Source: JBNKDD01 sp050288085 (lineage in GTDB: Bacteria > Chloroflexota > Anaerolineae > Aggregatilineales > UBA3940). From it: DNA of 9,235 nucleotides. The DNA is taken from assembly GCA_050288085.1 (NCBI GenBank), contig JBNKDD010000226.1, positions 1 to 9,235 on the forward strand, written 5' to 3'. The position numbers were made by a program, and so were the translations under genes. The notes under the pieces are model-generated. The model did not search any database. It was not told where the DNA came from and saw only the letters and a list, made by a program, of their open reading frames with translations. Position 1 is the stretch's first letter. Each line of letters opens with the position of its first letter. Positions 1 through 6,753 of the stretch are shown here, one piece after another.

Positions 1-17
1 AGGTTGAAACAGGAAAC

Positions 18-659
18 ATGAAGCAACACCGCCATAAGTCAATAGAGCAGATCCGATCTGCCACGCTTCTGATTCAAGCGATTCATGTCGAATGGGGCAG
101 GCTCTCACGTGGGGCACCTCAGGCTGTTGCGCGGAACGGTATTCCAGAAGCCGTTTCTTTTCCTATACCGGCGGCTCCGATAAAAGACCCTCATTATCAC
201 ATCCATCACTTGTTCTATTCAGAGGCTAACAAATTCCAGCAGCCGCATTTTGAGACAGTTGAAACAAAGGCAAAAAACAAACATCTAAACTATGACTGTG
301 TTCGCCGTCGCCCGTGGGCCCTGGTGGTTATCATGCCTCATACCACCGTGAAAATACTAGAGCCGGGCGATGAGACAGTACGATATGACCGTGTCAGCAT
401 CTCGTGGCTAACGAACACGAACGGCCTGAATGTTACCTATATGCACACTTCTGGCGTGCCACACACCCCGCCAGCATCCTTCACGCTTGAATCTGAGCAA
501 TGGATGAGAATCCGGTATAACGCACGCGACGTGGTTCAAGCCGGATGGGTATACGATAAGTGGGTCTTCAATATTGGGGTCTTAGACAATCCGTCCCCTG
601 ATGTCTTCTTGTCAACCAGGCCATCATATATCCATTCTCAAATGTCAAAACTATGGTGA
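18..659 (+). CDS. Hypothetical protein, 213 aa, family not recognised
   Basis: This is an open frame of 213 codons starting with ATG at 18, preceded by an AGGAA ribosome binding site at 11-15, and ending in TGA at 657-659. I do not recognise the family. The N-terminal ~35 residues are basic and could form a helix (SIEQIRSATLLIQAIHVEW). A His-rich stretch (HYHIHH, about residues 59-64) follows, and the C-terminal half alternates short hydrophobic and polar stretches, as beta-rich domains do. A WMRIRYNAR segment and a Trp/Tyr-rich stretch (GWVYDKW) near residues 162-183 look like its most constrained parts. There is no signal peptide, membrane helix or metal-site signature I can name. By eye its base composition is more A+T-rich than the genes to the right, which may mean a separate origin. 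It has its own RBS and reads on the plus strand towards the TetR unit, with a 168-base gap that holds that unit's promoter. Confidence 0.6.
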   Translation: MKQHRHKSIEQIRSATLLIQAIHVEWGRLSRGAPQAVARNGIPEAVSFPIPAAPIKDPHYHIHHLFYSEANKFQQPHFETVETKAKNKHLNYDCVRRRPWALVVIMPHTTVKILEPGDETVRYDRVSISWLTNTNGLNVTYMHTSGVPHTPPASFTLESEQWMRIRYNARDVVQAGWVYDKWVFNIGVLDNPSPDVFLSTRPSYIHSQMSKLW

Positions 660-753
660 ATACGTACTTTCCGATGTATTCACAGATATAGAGCACCTCT
701 CTACGTTTTTTTTATTTCCCACCCATGACAGATGTCATTTAAAATCCATGCAA

Positions 754-810
754 GTAACCACTTGCTTGCAAAACTTGGCGCATAGATAATACATGCAAGC
801 AAGCACTTAC
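754..810. promoter_or_regulatory. Paired inverted operator sites, probable TetR autoregulation
   Basis: The motif GTAA-N3-CTTGCTTGCA occurs on the plus strand at 754-770 and again, inverted, at 810-794 on the minus strand. The two copies match at 14 of 17 positions. The left copy also lies in a tight palindrome, GCAAGT-AACC-ACTTGC, at 750-765. The copies flank the -10 box at 785-790, and the left one covers the -35 box. TetR-family repressors usually bind short palindromes overlapping their own promoters, so autorepression by the adjacent TetR protein is the simplest reading. The assignment is inferred from position and symmetry. Confidence 0.6.
762..790 (+). promoter_or_regulatory. Promoter of the TetR/membrane-protein unit
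   Basis: A -35-like TTGCTT at 762-767 and a -10-like GATAAT at 785-790 are separated by exactly 17 bases, and the TetR start codon lies about 38 bases downstream. The -35 element sits inside the left copy of the inverted motif described in the next entry, so repressor binding would block polymerase. This is assigned by sequence match only. Confidence 0.55.
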
Positions 811-827
811 ATACAAAGGAGAACTTC

Positions 828-1424
828 ATGACCGGCCAATCGGACACCGATACCACCCGCCAGCACATCATTGAGACAGCATTCAGGCTGTTTAGCACCA
901 ATGGCTTTACCCGCACCTCAACCCGTGCGCTGGCCGCCGAAGCCGGAATCAACGAGGTGACAATCTTCCGGCACTTCGGCAGCAAACAAAACCTGCTGAA
1001 AGCGGTGATCGAAAACTTTAATCAGGCGGCTTTTCCCGCCACCTTTGAGAAACTGCTGACCGGTGACTACACCGTCGATATCCCCGTCATGGCAAAGGCG
1101 CTGGCCGAAGCGATGGTGGAAGGATACGCACCGATCCGCCTGCTGATGTGTGAAGCGCAGGAGGTCCCTACCCTGCTGGAAATGATGTCTGAAGGCTCCG
1201 GCAGCAACCAGGCATTAGTCGCCGACTACTTCCGACGGCAGATCGACGCAGGAGTGGTGCGGGATGATCTCGATCCAGAGGCGCTGGTATTGGCCTTCGA
1301 TGCGCTGTTTTCAACCCCGGTCATTAACTCGGCCATGTTTGACCCGGATCATACCCCCAAAGTACCGGGTGACGACACCCTGAACCAGCTTGCCGGGATT
1401 TTCATACGCGGCACGATCCGCTAA
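828..1424 (+). CDS. TetR/AcrR-family transcriptional regulator
   Basis: This 198-residue protein has the usual TetR length and layout. The N-terminal DNA-binding domain spans about residues 9-60. Its helix-turn-helix lies near 30-50 (TRALAAEAGINEVTIFRHFG), followed by the family's SKQNLLKAVI helix. The C-terminal ~135 residues form the variable helical ligand and dimerisation domain, so the inducer cannot be read from sequence. The start is set by a strong AAAGGAG Shine-Dalgarno at 815-821, six bases before ATG 828. It probably represses its own promoter through the inverted sites at 754-810. The membrane protein that follows begins within about 25 bases and is probably its regulated partner. 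TetR-membrane protein pairs often concern efflux or envelope stress, but nothing here identifies a drug transporter. Confidence 0.93.
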   Translation: MTGQSDTDTTRQHIIETAFRLFSTNGFTRTSTRALAAEAGINEVTIFRHFGSKQNLLKAVIENFNQAAFPATFEKLLTGDYTVDIPVMAKALAEAMVEGYAPIRLLMCEAQEVPTLLEMMSEGSGSNQALVADYFRRQIDAGVVRDDLDPEALVLAFDALFSTPVINSAMFDPDHTPKVPGDDTLNQLAGIFIRGTIR

Positions 1425-1448
1425 CGATAAATAACTATGGAGAACAAG

Positions 1449-2306
1449 ATGTTAGCTCAAAAACCCTTACCCAAATACACGCTTCCCCTGTCTATTCTGG
1501 TAGGGATACTGGTCTTAATCGCCTGCCTGACCGCCCTGATCTGGGACGGCCTGTACGCCGATGAAGCTACCTCAGGCACAGCACAGGCCCTCGGCCAGGA
1601 CTGGGTCACCACCGTCTGGGTGATCCCCCTGTACGCAGTTGTGCTGTATTACCTGCAACGTGGATCGCTCCGGGCGCGGCTGGCCTGGATCGGCCTGCTG
1701 GTCTACTTTCTCTACACCTATCTTGCTTATGCCGTGCTGATGGTTTACAACGAGATGTTCCTGGTTTATGTCGCGGCTTACTCACTCTCGCTCGTACTGC
1801 TGATCACCGGCATCAGTTCGCTTAACCTGGAAGCACTGCCGGAGCAATTCAGCGATAAGACTCCCCGGCGCGGCGTCGGGATTTTCGGATTGGTAGCCGC
1901 TGCCTTCCTGGCCTTCCTATGGCTGGGCGACATTATCCCATCGCTGATCAGCGGGCAGCCCCCGGCGCGGATCAACGACACCGTGACCGATTCACTGGTG
2001 ATTCAGGCGATGGACCTGGGCCTGATCGTCCCGATAGCCGTCATTGGTGGGATCGCCCTGCTGCGGGGGAAACCGCTGGGCTACCTGCTTAGTGGCATCA
2101 TCCTGATGAAAGTGGTCTCGCTCGGAACGGCATTGATCGCGATGGTCATCTTTATGTACGCGGCAGGGACTCCGCCCCAATCGGTGATAGAAGCGGCCTT
2201 CCCCTTCGTGCTGATCGTCCCCGGCGTTTACTTCGCCGTTCGCTACTTTGGCAGTATCAAACCAACTGGCGAACCGAAAGCAGCGCTCGTGCATGCTGCC
2301 GGTTAG
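1449..2306 (+). CDS. Eight-helix integral membrane protein, co-transcribed with TetR
   Basis: This protein of about 285 residues is dominated by hydrophobic segments at roughly residues 12-32, 53-70, 78-99, 103-122, 143-163, 189-206, 209-238 and 247-268, giving about eight membrane helices. An acidic loop (GLYADEAT) follows helix 1, and a short Pro/Lys-containing tail ends the protein. I do not recognise the family and see no ATPase, transporter or enzyme signature. I chose ATG 1449 because GGAG at 1439-1442 lies six bases before it. The in-frame ATG at 1437, four codons earlier, has no ribosome binding site and overlaps that GGAG. The gene begins 24 bases after the TetR stop and is followed by a strong terminator, so the two form one operon. 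A role controlled by the TetR ligand is likely, but the substrate is unknown. Confidence 0.85.
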   Translation: MLAQKPLPKYTLPLSILVGILVLIACLTALIWDGLYADEATSGTAQALGQDWVTTVWVIPLYAVVLYYLQRGSLRARLAWIGLLVYFLYTYLAYAVLMVYNEMFLVYVAAYSLSLVLLITGISSLNLEALPEQFSDKTPRRGVGIFGLVAAAFLAFLWLGDIIPSLISGQPPARINDTVTDSLVIQAMDLGLIVPIAVIGGIALLRGKPLGYLLSGIILMKVVSLGTALIAMVIFMYAAGTPPQSVIEAAFPFVLIVPGVYFAVRYFGSIKPTGEPKAALVHAAG

Positions 2307-2329
2307 ATAAACAGCCTGCTAACTCCTAC

Positions 2330-2361
2330 GCCCCTGGGCATCAATGGCCGGGGGCTTTTTT
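2330..2361 (+). terminator. Intrinsic terminator of the TetR operon
   Basis: GCCCCTGG at 2330-2337 pairs with CCGGGGGC at 2348-2355 (eight pairs, one G-T) around a ten-base loop. Six Ts follow at 2356-2361. It starts 23 bases after the membrane-protein stop codon. Confidence 0.85.
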
Positions 2362-2443
2362 ATAACCCCATCTCCTGGCATAATTAATCCCTGCTTCCCC
2401 TTTAAATTGGGCCTCCACTTCACGCAAAAGGAGAGATAGGGAT

Positions 2444-4327
2444 ATGTCAGAAGAGGGCGAAAAAGCATTCCCGCTTTATCATCGCATAGGGAGCGCGATC
2501 AGGCCGCTGATCAACTCAAAATACTGGCTGTGGATCGTAATCGGTGTGGCGATCTTATTATATCTTCCGATGATGTTCTCCGGATTCTACGCCGATGACC
2601 TGGGCCACCGCGTCAGCTACAACCCCGACGCCGCAGCGAAAATCGGCTGGTCGCAGGAGATGACCCCGGCCTGGTGGAACCTCTACGGGTTTTCATCTCA
2701 TGCCGTAGGCTATTTCGATACGCTGAAAGACCAGGGATTTATTTATCCCTGGTGGGCAACCGACACGATCCAGGTGAACTTCTTCCGGCCCCTGGCATCG
2801 GGTACACTGGCGCTTGATTTCAGCCTGTGGCCGAACTCGCCGCTGCCGATCCATCTACATAGTTTGTTGTGGTTCATCCTGCTAATCGTCCTGGTCTTCT
2901 GGCTGTACAAAGACCTGACCAGGAGCCTCACGGTGGCCGGACTCGCTATCTTGCTGCTTATCTTGGATGATGTGTTCGCCGGCCCGGTCGGCTGGATCAG
3001 CAACCGGCACGCCCTGATCGCAATGGTATTCGGGGTGCTGTGCCTGATCCTGTACAATCGCGGAGTCGAGCAGAAAAACTGGGGTCTGCTCGGTGGTTCT
3101 TATGCACTGTTGACGGTCGCCTTGTTCACTTCCGAAATGGGGCTGGTGACCTTCGCCTACCTGTTTGCCCATGTCGTAGTGCTGGATCAGGATAAGTTGA
3201 TTACCCGTATCTTGCGGTTCGCGCCCTTCGTCCTGATCATCGTCATCTGGCGCGTGATCTATTCATCATTGGGATACGGGGTGCACGGCAGCAGCCTCTA
3301 CGTTGACCCAATTTCAAGCCCGGTTCAATTCATCACCAGTATGGCCATCCGCCTGCCAATCAACCTGTTTACCGTGGTCGGTCTACCCGTCGCCGATCTG
3401 ACCATAGCAGCAGCCCCACAAATCATGCCGAACATCGCCGTCGTCTGCCTGATCGCTGTTGTGCTCTTCGCCGTGATCGTCTTCCCGGTATTGAAACCCC
3501 ATCGCCTCTCTGCCTTCTGGCTGATCGGGATACTCTGCGCATTGATCCCGCTTTCCTCCGGGATACCGGGGAATCGAAACCTGGGATTTGTCAGCCTCGG
3601 CCTGATGGGCCTGGTGAGCCAACTTTTTGTTGATGTCGCTAAGATGGAGAAATCCGATCTGGCCGGTTTCTGGCGAGTCTTGCTGAAAGTTCACGTGCCC
3701 GTGCTGGTGATCCTGTATATGGTGATCTCCCCAATCGACCTGCTGACCCAACCCGCAATGTGGAAAACTTCCACCGAGACGCAGCGGCAGTCCTTTGATT
3801 TCGGAGACGACCCGGCATTAGCCAACCAGCATGTGTACATCGTCAACCCGCCCGGTGCGTCAATCTATACCGTCGGGGCATTCTGGAGAGCATTCTCCGA
3901 TGAGCCGGTTCCGAAGTCACTCAATTACCTGTCACCGGGATTCGCGCCGGTAGCGATTCAACGGGTGGACGACCGCACAATCCGCGTTATACCGGAAGGG
4001 GGATACACACCGCCGCCGGGCATAACGATAGACCAAACCACCGGGCAATCGAATCCCTTCGATTTGAATAATGTATACAAGGCGATTGACACCTCGTTCT
4101 TCTATGACCCGAATTACCTGACTGAAGCAGGACAAACAGTAACGCTAAGCGAGTTTACCGTTGAGGTCGCCGCCATGACAGACGACGGGCGGATAGCCGA
4201 AGCGATCTTTACTTTTGCCGAACCGCTGGAGAGCGACCGGTACGTGTGGCTGCTATACAATGCGGATTCACATTCGTATACGTGGGTTGAGATGCCGCCT
4301 ATCGGGGAAACAAGGATTTATCCGTAA
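2444..4327 (+). CDS. Polytopic membrane protein, candidate GT-C glycosyltransferase
   Basis: This is a 627-residue protein. A first helix at about 27-48 is followed by an acidic FYADD motif at 48-52, in the position of the catalytic acidic loop of GT-C enzymes. FFRPLAS (113-119), a PLPIHLHSLLW helix start (133-143), WISNRHALIA (184-193) and the TSEMGLVTFAYLF block (229-241) follow the order seen in TMTC/ArnT-type sugar transferases. Further helices occupy about 140-155, 161-178, 190-204, 215-245, 255-275, 300-350, 357-372, 380-397 and 415-432. Residues 440-627 are soluble and probably outside the membrane. GT-C enzymes move sugars from polyprenyl-phosphate carriers; substrate and acceptor here are unknown. 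ATG 2444 follows AAAGGAG (2427-2433) at ten bases. The family placement is by motif order from memory, and an uncharacterised membrane protein is the alternative. Confidence 0.75.
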   Translation: MSEEGEKAFPLYHRIGSAIRPLINSKYWLWIVIGVAILLYLPMMFSGFYADDLGHRVSYNPDAAAKIGWSQEMTPAWWNLYGFSSHAVGYFDTLKDQGFIYPWWATDTIQVNFFRPLASGTLALDFSLWPNSPLPIHLHSLLWFILLIVLVFWLYKDLTRSLTVAGLAILLLILDDVFAGPVGWISNRHALIAMVFGVLCLILYNRGVEQKNWGLLGGSYALLTVALFTSEMGLVTFAYLFAHVVVLDQDKLITRILRFAPFVLIIVIWRVIYSSLGYGVHGSSLYVDPISSPVQFITSMAIRLPINLFTVVGLPVADLTIAAAPQIMPNIAVVCLIAVVLFAVIVFPVLKPHRLSAFWLIGILCALIPLSSGIPGNRNLGFVSLGLMGLVSQLFVDVAKMEKSDLAGFWRVLLKVHVPVLVILYMVISPIDLLTQPAMWKTSTETQRQSFDFGDDPALANQHVYIVNPPGASIYTVGAFWRAFSDEPVPKSLNYLSPGFAPVAIQRVDDRTIRVIPEGGYTPPPGITIDQTTGQSNPFDLNNVYKAIDTSFFYDPNYLTEAGQTVTLSEFTVEVAAMTDDGRIAEAIFTFAEPLESDRYVWLLYNADSHSYTWVEMPPIGETRIYP

Positions 4328-4365
4328 CTTGATCCGCCCCCCTTGTTGAGCTTCTTATTGGGTAG

Positions 4366-4385
4366 GGGCACAGCATGCTGTGCCC
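4366..4385. repeat. Perfect 20-bp palindrome, REP/MITE-like
   Basis: GGGCACAGCATGCTGTGCCC reads identically on both strands with no spacer. The left flank (GTAG before the Gs) is not mirrored on the right, so this may be one decayed end-symmetric copy of a dispersed element. It lies between the convergent GT-C-like and histidine kinase genes. No T-run follows it on either strand, so it is not a standard terminator. Confidence 0.6.
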
Positions 4386-4414
4386 AGCGCATAAACCTAC
4401 ATACAAAACAGAGA

Positions 4415-4446
4415 AACCAGAGGGCAGCAAGATCAGTCCTCTGGTT
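4415..4446 (-). terminator. Probable intrinsic terminator of the kinase operon
   Basis: On the minus strand AACCAGAGG (4446-4438) pairs perfectly with CCTCTGGTT (4423-4415) around a 14-base loop, and a T-rich TTTCTCTGTTTTGT follows. The first arm covers the last sense codons of the histidine kinase, and its TGA stop (4435-4433) lies in the loop. On the plus strand no T-run follows directly, so a minus-strand role fits better. Confidence 0.6.
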
Positions 4447-5980
4447 GAGTTATAGATTCCTTTTTCTCTTCTTTTTCCTTTTGGGATTCCTCTGCTTCTG
4501 CCTCTTCCGCTTCTACTTTCTCTCTCTCTTCTACCCCTACCAGTTCTTCCTCTTCCTCATCGAGCACCAACGGCAGGGTGACGGTAAAGACGCTCCCCTC
4601 CCCCACAGTGCTCTTGACCTCGATCTCGCCGTTCATCATCTGCACCATCTGCCGGGCTATCGTCAATCCTAACCCGGTGCCGCCATACTGCCGGGTGATC
4701 GAGCTGTCGGCCTGCCAGAACGGCTCGTAAATATGTTCCAGCACCTCCGGCTCCATCCCGACCCCCGTATCACTGACGCAAATCTTCCAGCTCTCCTTCT
4801 CCCCGTCAACACCAGCCTGCAAATGAACCTGCCCCTTCTCCGTAAACTTAAAAGCATTCGACAGCAGGCTGTTAACCACCCGGCGGATCAACTGCTTATC
4901 GCCAATCAGCGTTGAAGGAAGATCAGCCGCCAGGGTCAATTCAAATGCCAGGGACTTTTCTTCCGCCCGGCGGCTTAACTGCCGGTGCAGGCTGACCAGG
5001 AGTTCCTGGGGAGAAAAAGGCTGTTTGAGAGTCTGGAATTCTTCCGACCCCGTGAAGGATAAATCCAGGATATCATTGACAATCGTGACCAGGCTCTCGC
5101 TGTTGACATAGATTCGTTCAACAAAGTGGGTAGCCTGTTCATCCATCGTCCCGGCGATATCCTCCAGCAGCAGTTGACAATACCCGGATATAGCATGCAG
5201 CGGCGTGCGCAGTTCATGAGAGACATTCGCAATAAAATCAGTCTTGATCTGCTCGGCCTCTCGTGCCGCCTTCATCGCTTTATACATGCCATCCGCGTGC
5301 TCCTGTAGCATCGCGTTGCGCACCTGCGCTTCTCGGATATTGGCTTCCAGGGTCATCACCTGCCGGAGCTGCTCCTCGCGCTCCTCCTCCAATATTTCCC
5401 GGTGACGCTTGGCGATCAGGATCAAGGCCGTCATCAACGCCAGGAAGATCAGCGCCCCCAGCAGTGATCCCATACTCAACTGTGGTGAAAAGATGACCAC
5501 CACCACCATCACGACAATCACCACTATTGAGATATACAACGTGGACAGCACCGACCGGAACATGCTGTACACCATAATAAATGGCAGGATCGAGATGATC
5601 GCCAGTGTCGGCTCAATATATTCCGGGTTGAGCAGGGCGCTAACGACAATCGCTACAAAGCCAACGCTCAAAGAAATGTACCCCCCCCATTGATAAGCCT
5701 TTGTCCGGCTGAGGATATAGGCCACCAGCATCAACAAACTGGCAGCCAGGTTGGTATAGAAAAACGGTTCCAGTAAGACAGAACTTCCGCGCAGGTTAAC
5801 CAGATAAAAGATACCGGCCACTGACGCGATGGTATACAGAGGGCCGATCACAAACAGGATCGACGCCAATATTTTAATCTGGGAGCGAACCGCCGGGTCT
5901 TGAATGCTGGGGGAGGGATCGGTTAGGTAGTTCCAGATATGCTTAAAAGGTATTTTCGACTCAACCTCATGGGATGGCAT
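4433..5980 (-). CDS. Membrane-bound sensor histidine kinase
   Basis: The protein has about 515 residues, numbered from ATG 5980. Six hydrophobic segments lie at roughly 36-60, 73-92, 100-118, 123-140, 144-165 and 171-190, with short loops and no large external domain. A charged coiled-coil follows at 192-242. The HisKA motif SHELRTP is at 254-260 (His255 is the phospho-acceptor). The ATPase has its N box (NSLLSNAFKFT, 370-380), DTGVGM (404-409), EPFWQ (419-423) and GGTGLGL (433-439). The last ~43 residues are Glu/Lys-rich. All catalytic motifs are intact, so it should autophosphorylate on ATP and pass phosphate to a receiver, probably the upstream one. ATG 5980 has AAGGA nine bases before it; a TTG at 6040 would add 20 residues and overlap the receiver gene but has no ribosome binding site. 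The short loops suggest that it senses the membrane or an intramembrane signal. Confidence 0.93.
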   Translation of the reverse strand: MPSHEVESKIPFKHIWNYLTDPSPSIQDPAVRSQIKILASILFVIGPLYTIASVAGIFYLVNLRGSSVLLEPFFYTNLAASLLMLVAYILSRTKAYQWGGYISLSVGFVAIVVSALLNPEYIEPTLAIISILPFIMVYSMFRSVLSTLYISIVVIVVMVVVVIFSPQLSMGSLLGALIFLALMTALILIAKRHREILEEEREEQLRQVMTLEANIREAQVRNAMLQEHADGMYKAMKAAREAEQIKTDFIANVSHELRTPLHAISGYCQLLLEDIAGTMDEQATHFVERIYVNSESLVTIVNDILDLSFTGSEEFQTLKQPFSPQELLVSLHRQLSRRAEEKSLAFELTLAADLPSTLIGDKQLIRRVVNSLLSNAFKFTEKGQVHLQAGVDGEKESWKICVSDTGVGMEPEVLEHIYEPFWQADSSITRQYGGTGLGLTIARQMVQMMNGEIEVKSTVGEGSVFTVTLPLVLDEEEEELVGVEEREKVEAEEAEAEESQKEKEEKKESITQPED

Positions 5981-6026
5981 TTGCAAGAATCCTTGTTCAC
6001 CGACAGGAGAGAATACGCCCGACCGG

Positions 6027-6416
6027 TCAGTGTTCCTCAAACAAAGAAGTAACTATCATTTGCAATTTCGAGATGCTAAAATCCGATTTTCTGATCACCG
6101 CCATAACGCCGCTGATCTTCACCAGTTCTAACGGATCGCCCAACGCGGTCAGGACAATCACGGGAATGTCCCTGTTCAGAGGGTCTTCTTGCAAAAAGTC
6201 CAGGATTTCAAAGCCGCTAATATCTGGCAGCATCAGGTCGAGCATAATGAGAGCAGGAGCTTGCTGCTTGATCAGGTTCAAAGCTTCCTGCCCTCGCATC
6301 GCGACCTCAGTAGCGCAACCAAAATGTTTAAATGAGAGGCTTAATATTTTACATACGTCAGGATCATCATCAACGATCAATACGTAGCTGTCACTACCAT
6401 CTGAACAACCAGGCAT
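6027..6416 (-). CDS. Single-domain response regulator (receiver only)
   Basis: This 129-residue CheY-type receiver has no output domain. The acidic pocket is DDD at 16-18, the phospho-acceptor is Asp60 in LIMLDLMLPD, Thr90 lies in VIVLTA, and the conserved Lys is Lys110 in VIRKSDFS. The usual Lys-Pro after it is Lys-Ser here. ATG 6416 is chosen because AGGAG (6426-6422) lies five bases upstream. A GTG at 6482 would add 22 residues that match nothing in the family. The kinase start is 46 bases beyond the receiver's stop, so they form one operon with the receiver first. With no DNA-binding domain it must act by protein contact, on the partner kinase or an unseen downstream protein. Confidence 0.93.
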   Translation of the reverse strand: MPGCSDGSDSYVLIVDDDPDVCKILSLSFKHFGCATEVAMRGQEALNLIKQQAPALIMLDLMLPDISGFEILDFLQEDPLNRDIPVIVLTALGDPLELVKISGVMAVIRKSDFSISKLQMIVTSLFEEH

Positions 6417-6509
6417 CTCTACTCCTGTACTAGCGCCAGGAATCGAACACTCACACAGATAAAGATAACGCAGTGCCCTCACAAAGAGGGCAGCCAGGAA
6501 AAGATAAGG

Positions 6510-6526
6510 TTTTAGGCGTCCTAAAA
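6510..6526. promoter_or_regulatory. Palindrome in the leader of the receiver-kinase operon
   Basis: TTTTAGGCGTCCTAAAA is a perfect 7-bp inverted repeat with a three-base centre. It lies about 95 bases upstream of the receiver ATG and about 40 bases downstream of the candidate start of transcription. It could be an operator or a short RNA hairpin; the sequence alone does not say which. Confidence 0.45.
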
Positions 6527-6573
6527 ATAAATCAATGTCCCGATGTGTAACTGAAACCCCACTTATTCCCCAG

Positions 6574-6582
6574 ATTATAGCA
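6574..6582 (-). promoter_or_regulatory. Extended -10 promoter of the receiver-kinase operon
   Basis: On the minus strand, 6582-6574 reads TGCTATAAT, a full extended -10 element. I see no good -35 box at 16-18 bases, which such promoters can lack. Transcription would start near 6567 and leave a leader of about 150 bases carrying the palindrome at 6510-6526. A second TATAAT lies at 6605-6600 on the same strand without a better -35. Confidence 0.5.
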
Positions 6583-6680
6583 TAAAGAGACTTCTGGCGA
6601 TTATAAAATATCTATATAGAGCACCGACTGTAATTCCATATCAACCTATAACACAGAGAGCTGTATAATTGAACACAAAC

Positions 6681-6722
6681 GCCAAACGCCGCCCGGAACG
6701 AGTCCCGTTGGCGGCGTTTGGC
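6681..6722 (-). terminator. Long GC-rich hairpin downstream of the 48-aa ORF
   Basis: GCCAAACGCCGCC at 6681-6693 pairs perfectly (13 pairs) with 6710-6722. Inside it, AACG and CGTT can form a further four-pair stem with a five-base loop and a three-base bulge. On the minus strand the hairpin begins 31 bases after the 48-aa ORF stop and is followed by GTTTGTGTT, a modest T-rich run. A terminator for that small gene is the simplest reading. Together with the two preceding entries it accounts for most recognisable structure in the gene-free stretch 6417-6753. Confidence 0.6.
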
Positions 6723-6753
6723 CCTCATGACGTGAATAAAGTTGAAACGTCGA

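Noticed and set aside
700..720. T-run around 704-711 as a terminator for the first gene
   Set aside because: I find no GC-rich stem directly before it.
4343..4672. Plus-strand frame of 109 codons with a hydrophobic Phe/Leu-rich stretch
   Set aside because: It is the complement of the Glu/Lys-rich kinase tail, whose codons read as Phe/Leu on the other strand, and it has no ribosome binding site.
5981..6040. TTG start for the kinase overlapping the receiver stop
   Set aside because: There is no ribosome binding site, and ATG 5980 has AAGGA at a good distance. The overlap is possible but not supported.
6417..6482. Upstream GTG start adding 22 residues to the receiver protein
   Set aside because: The added residues match nothing in the family, while ATG 6416 has a well-spaced AGGAG.
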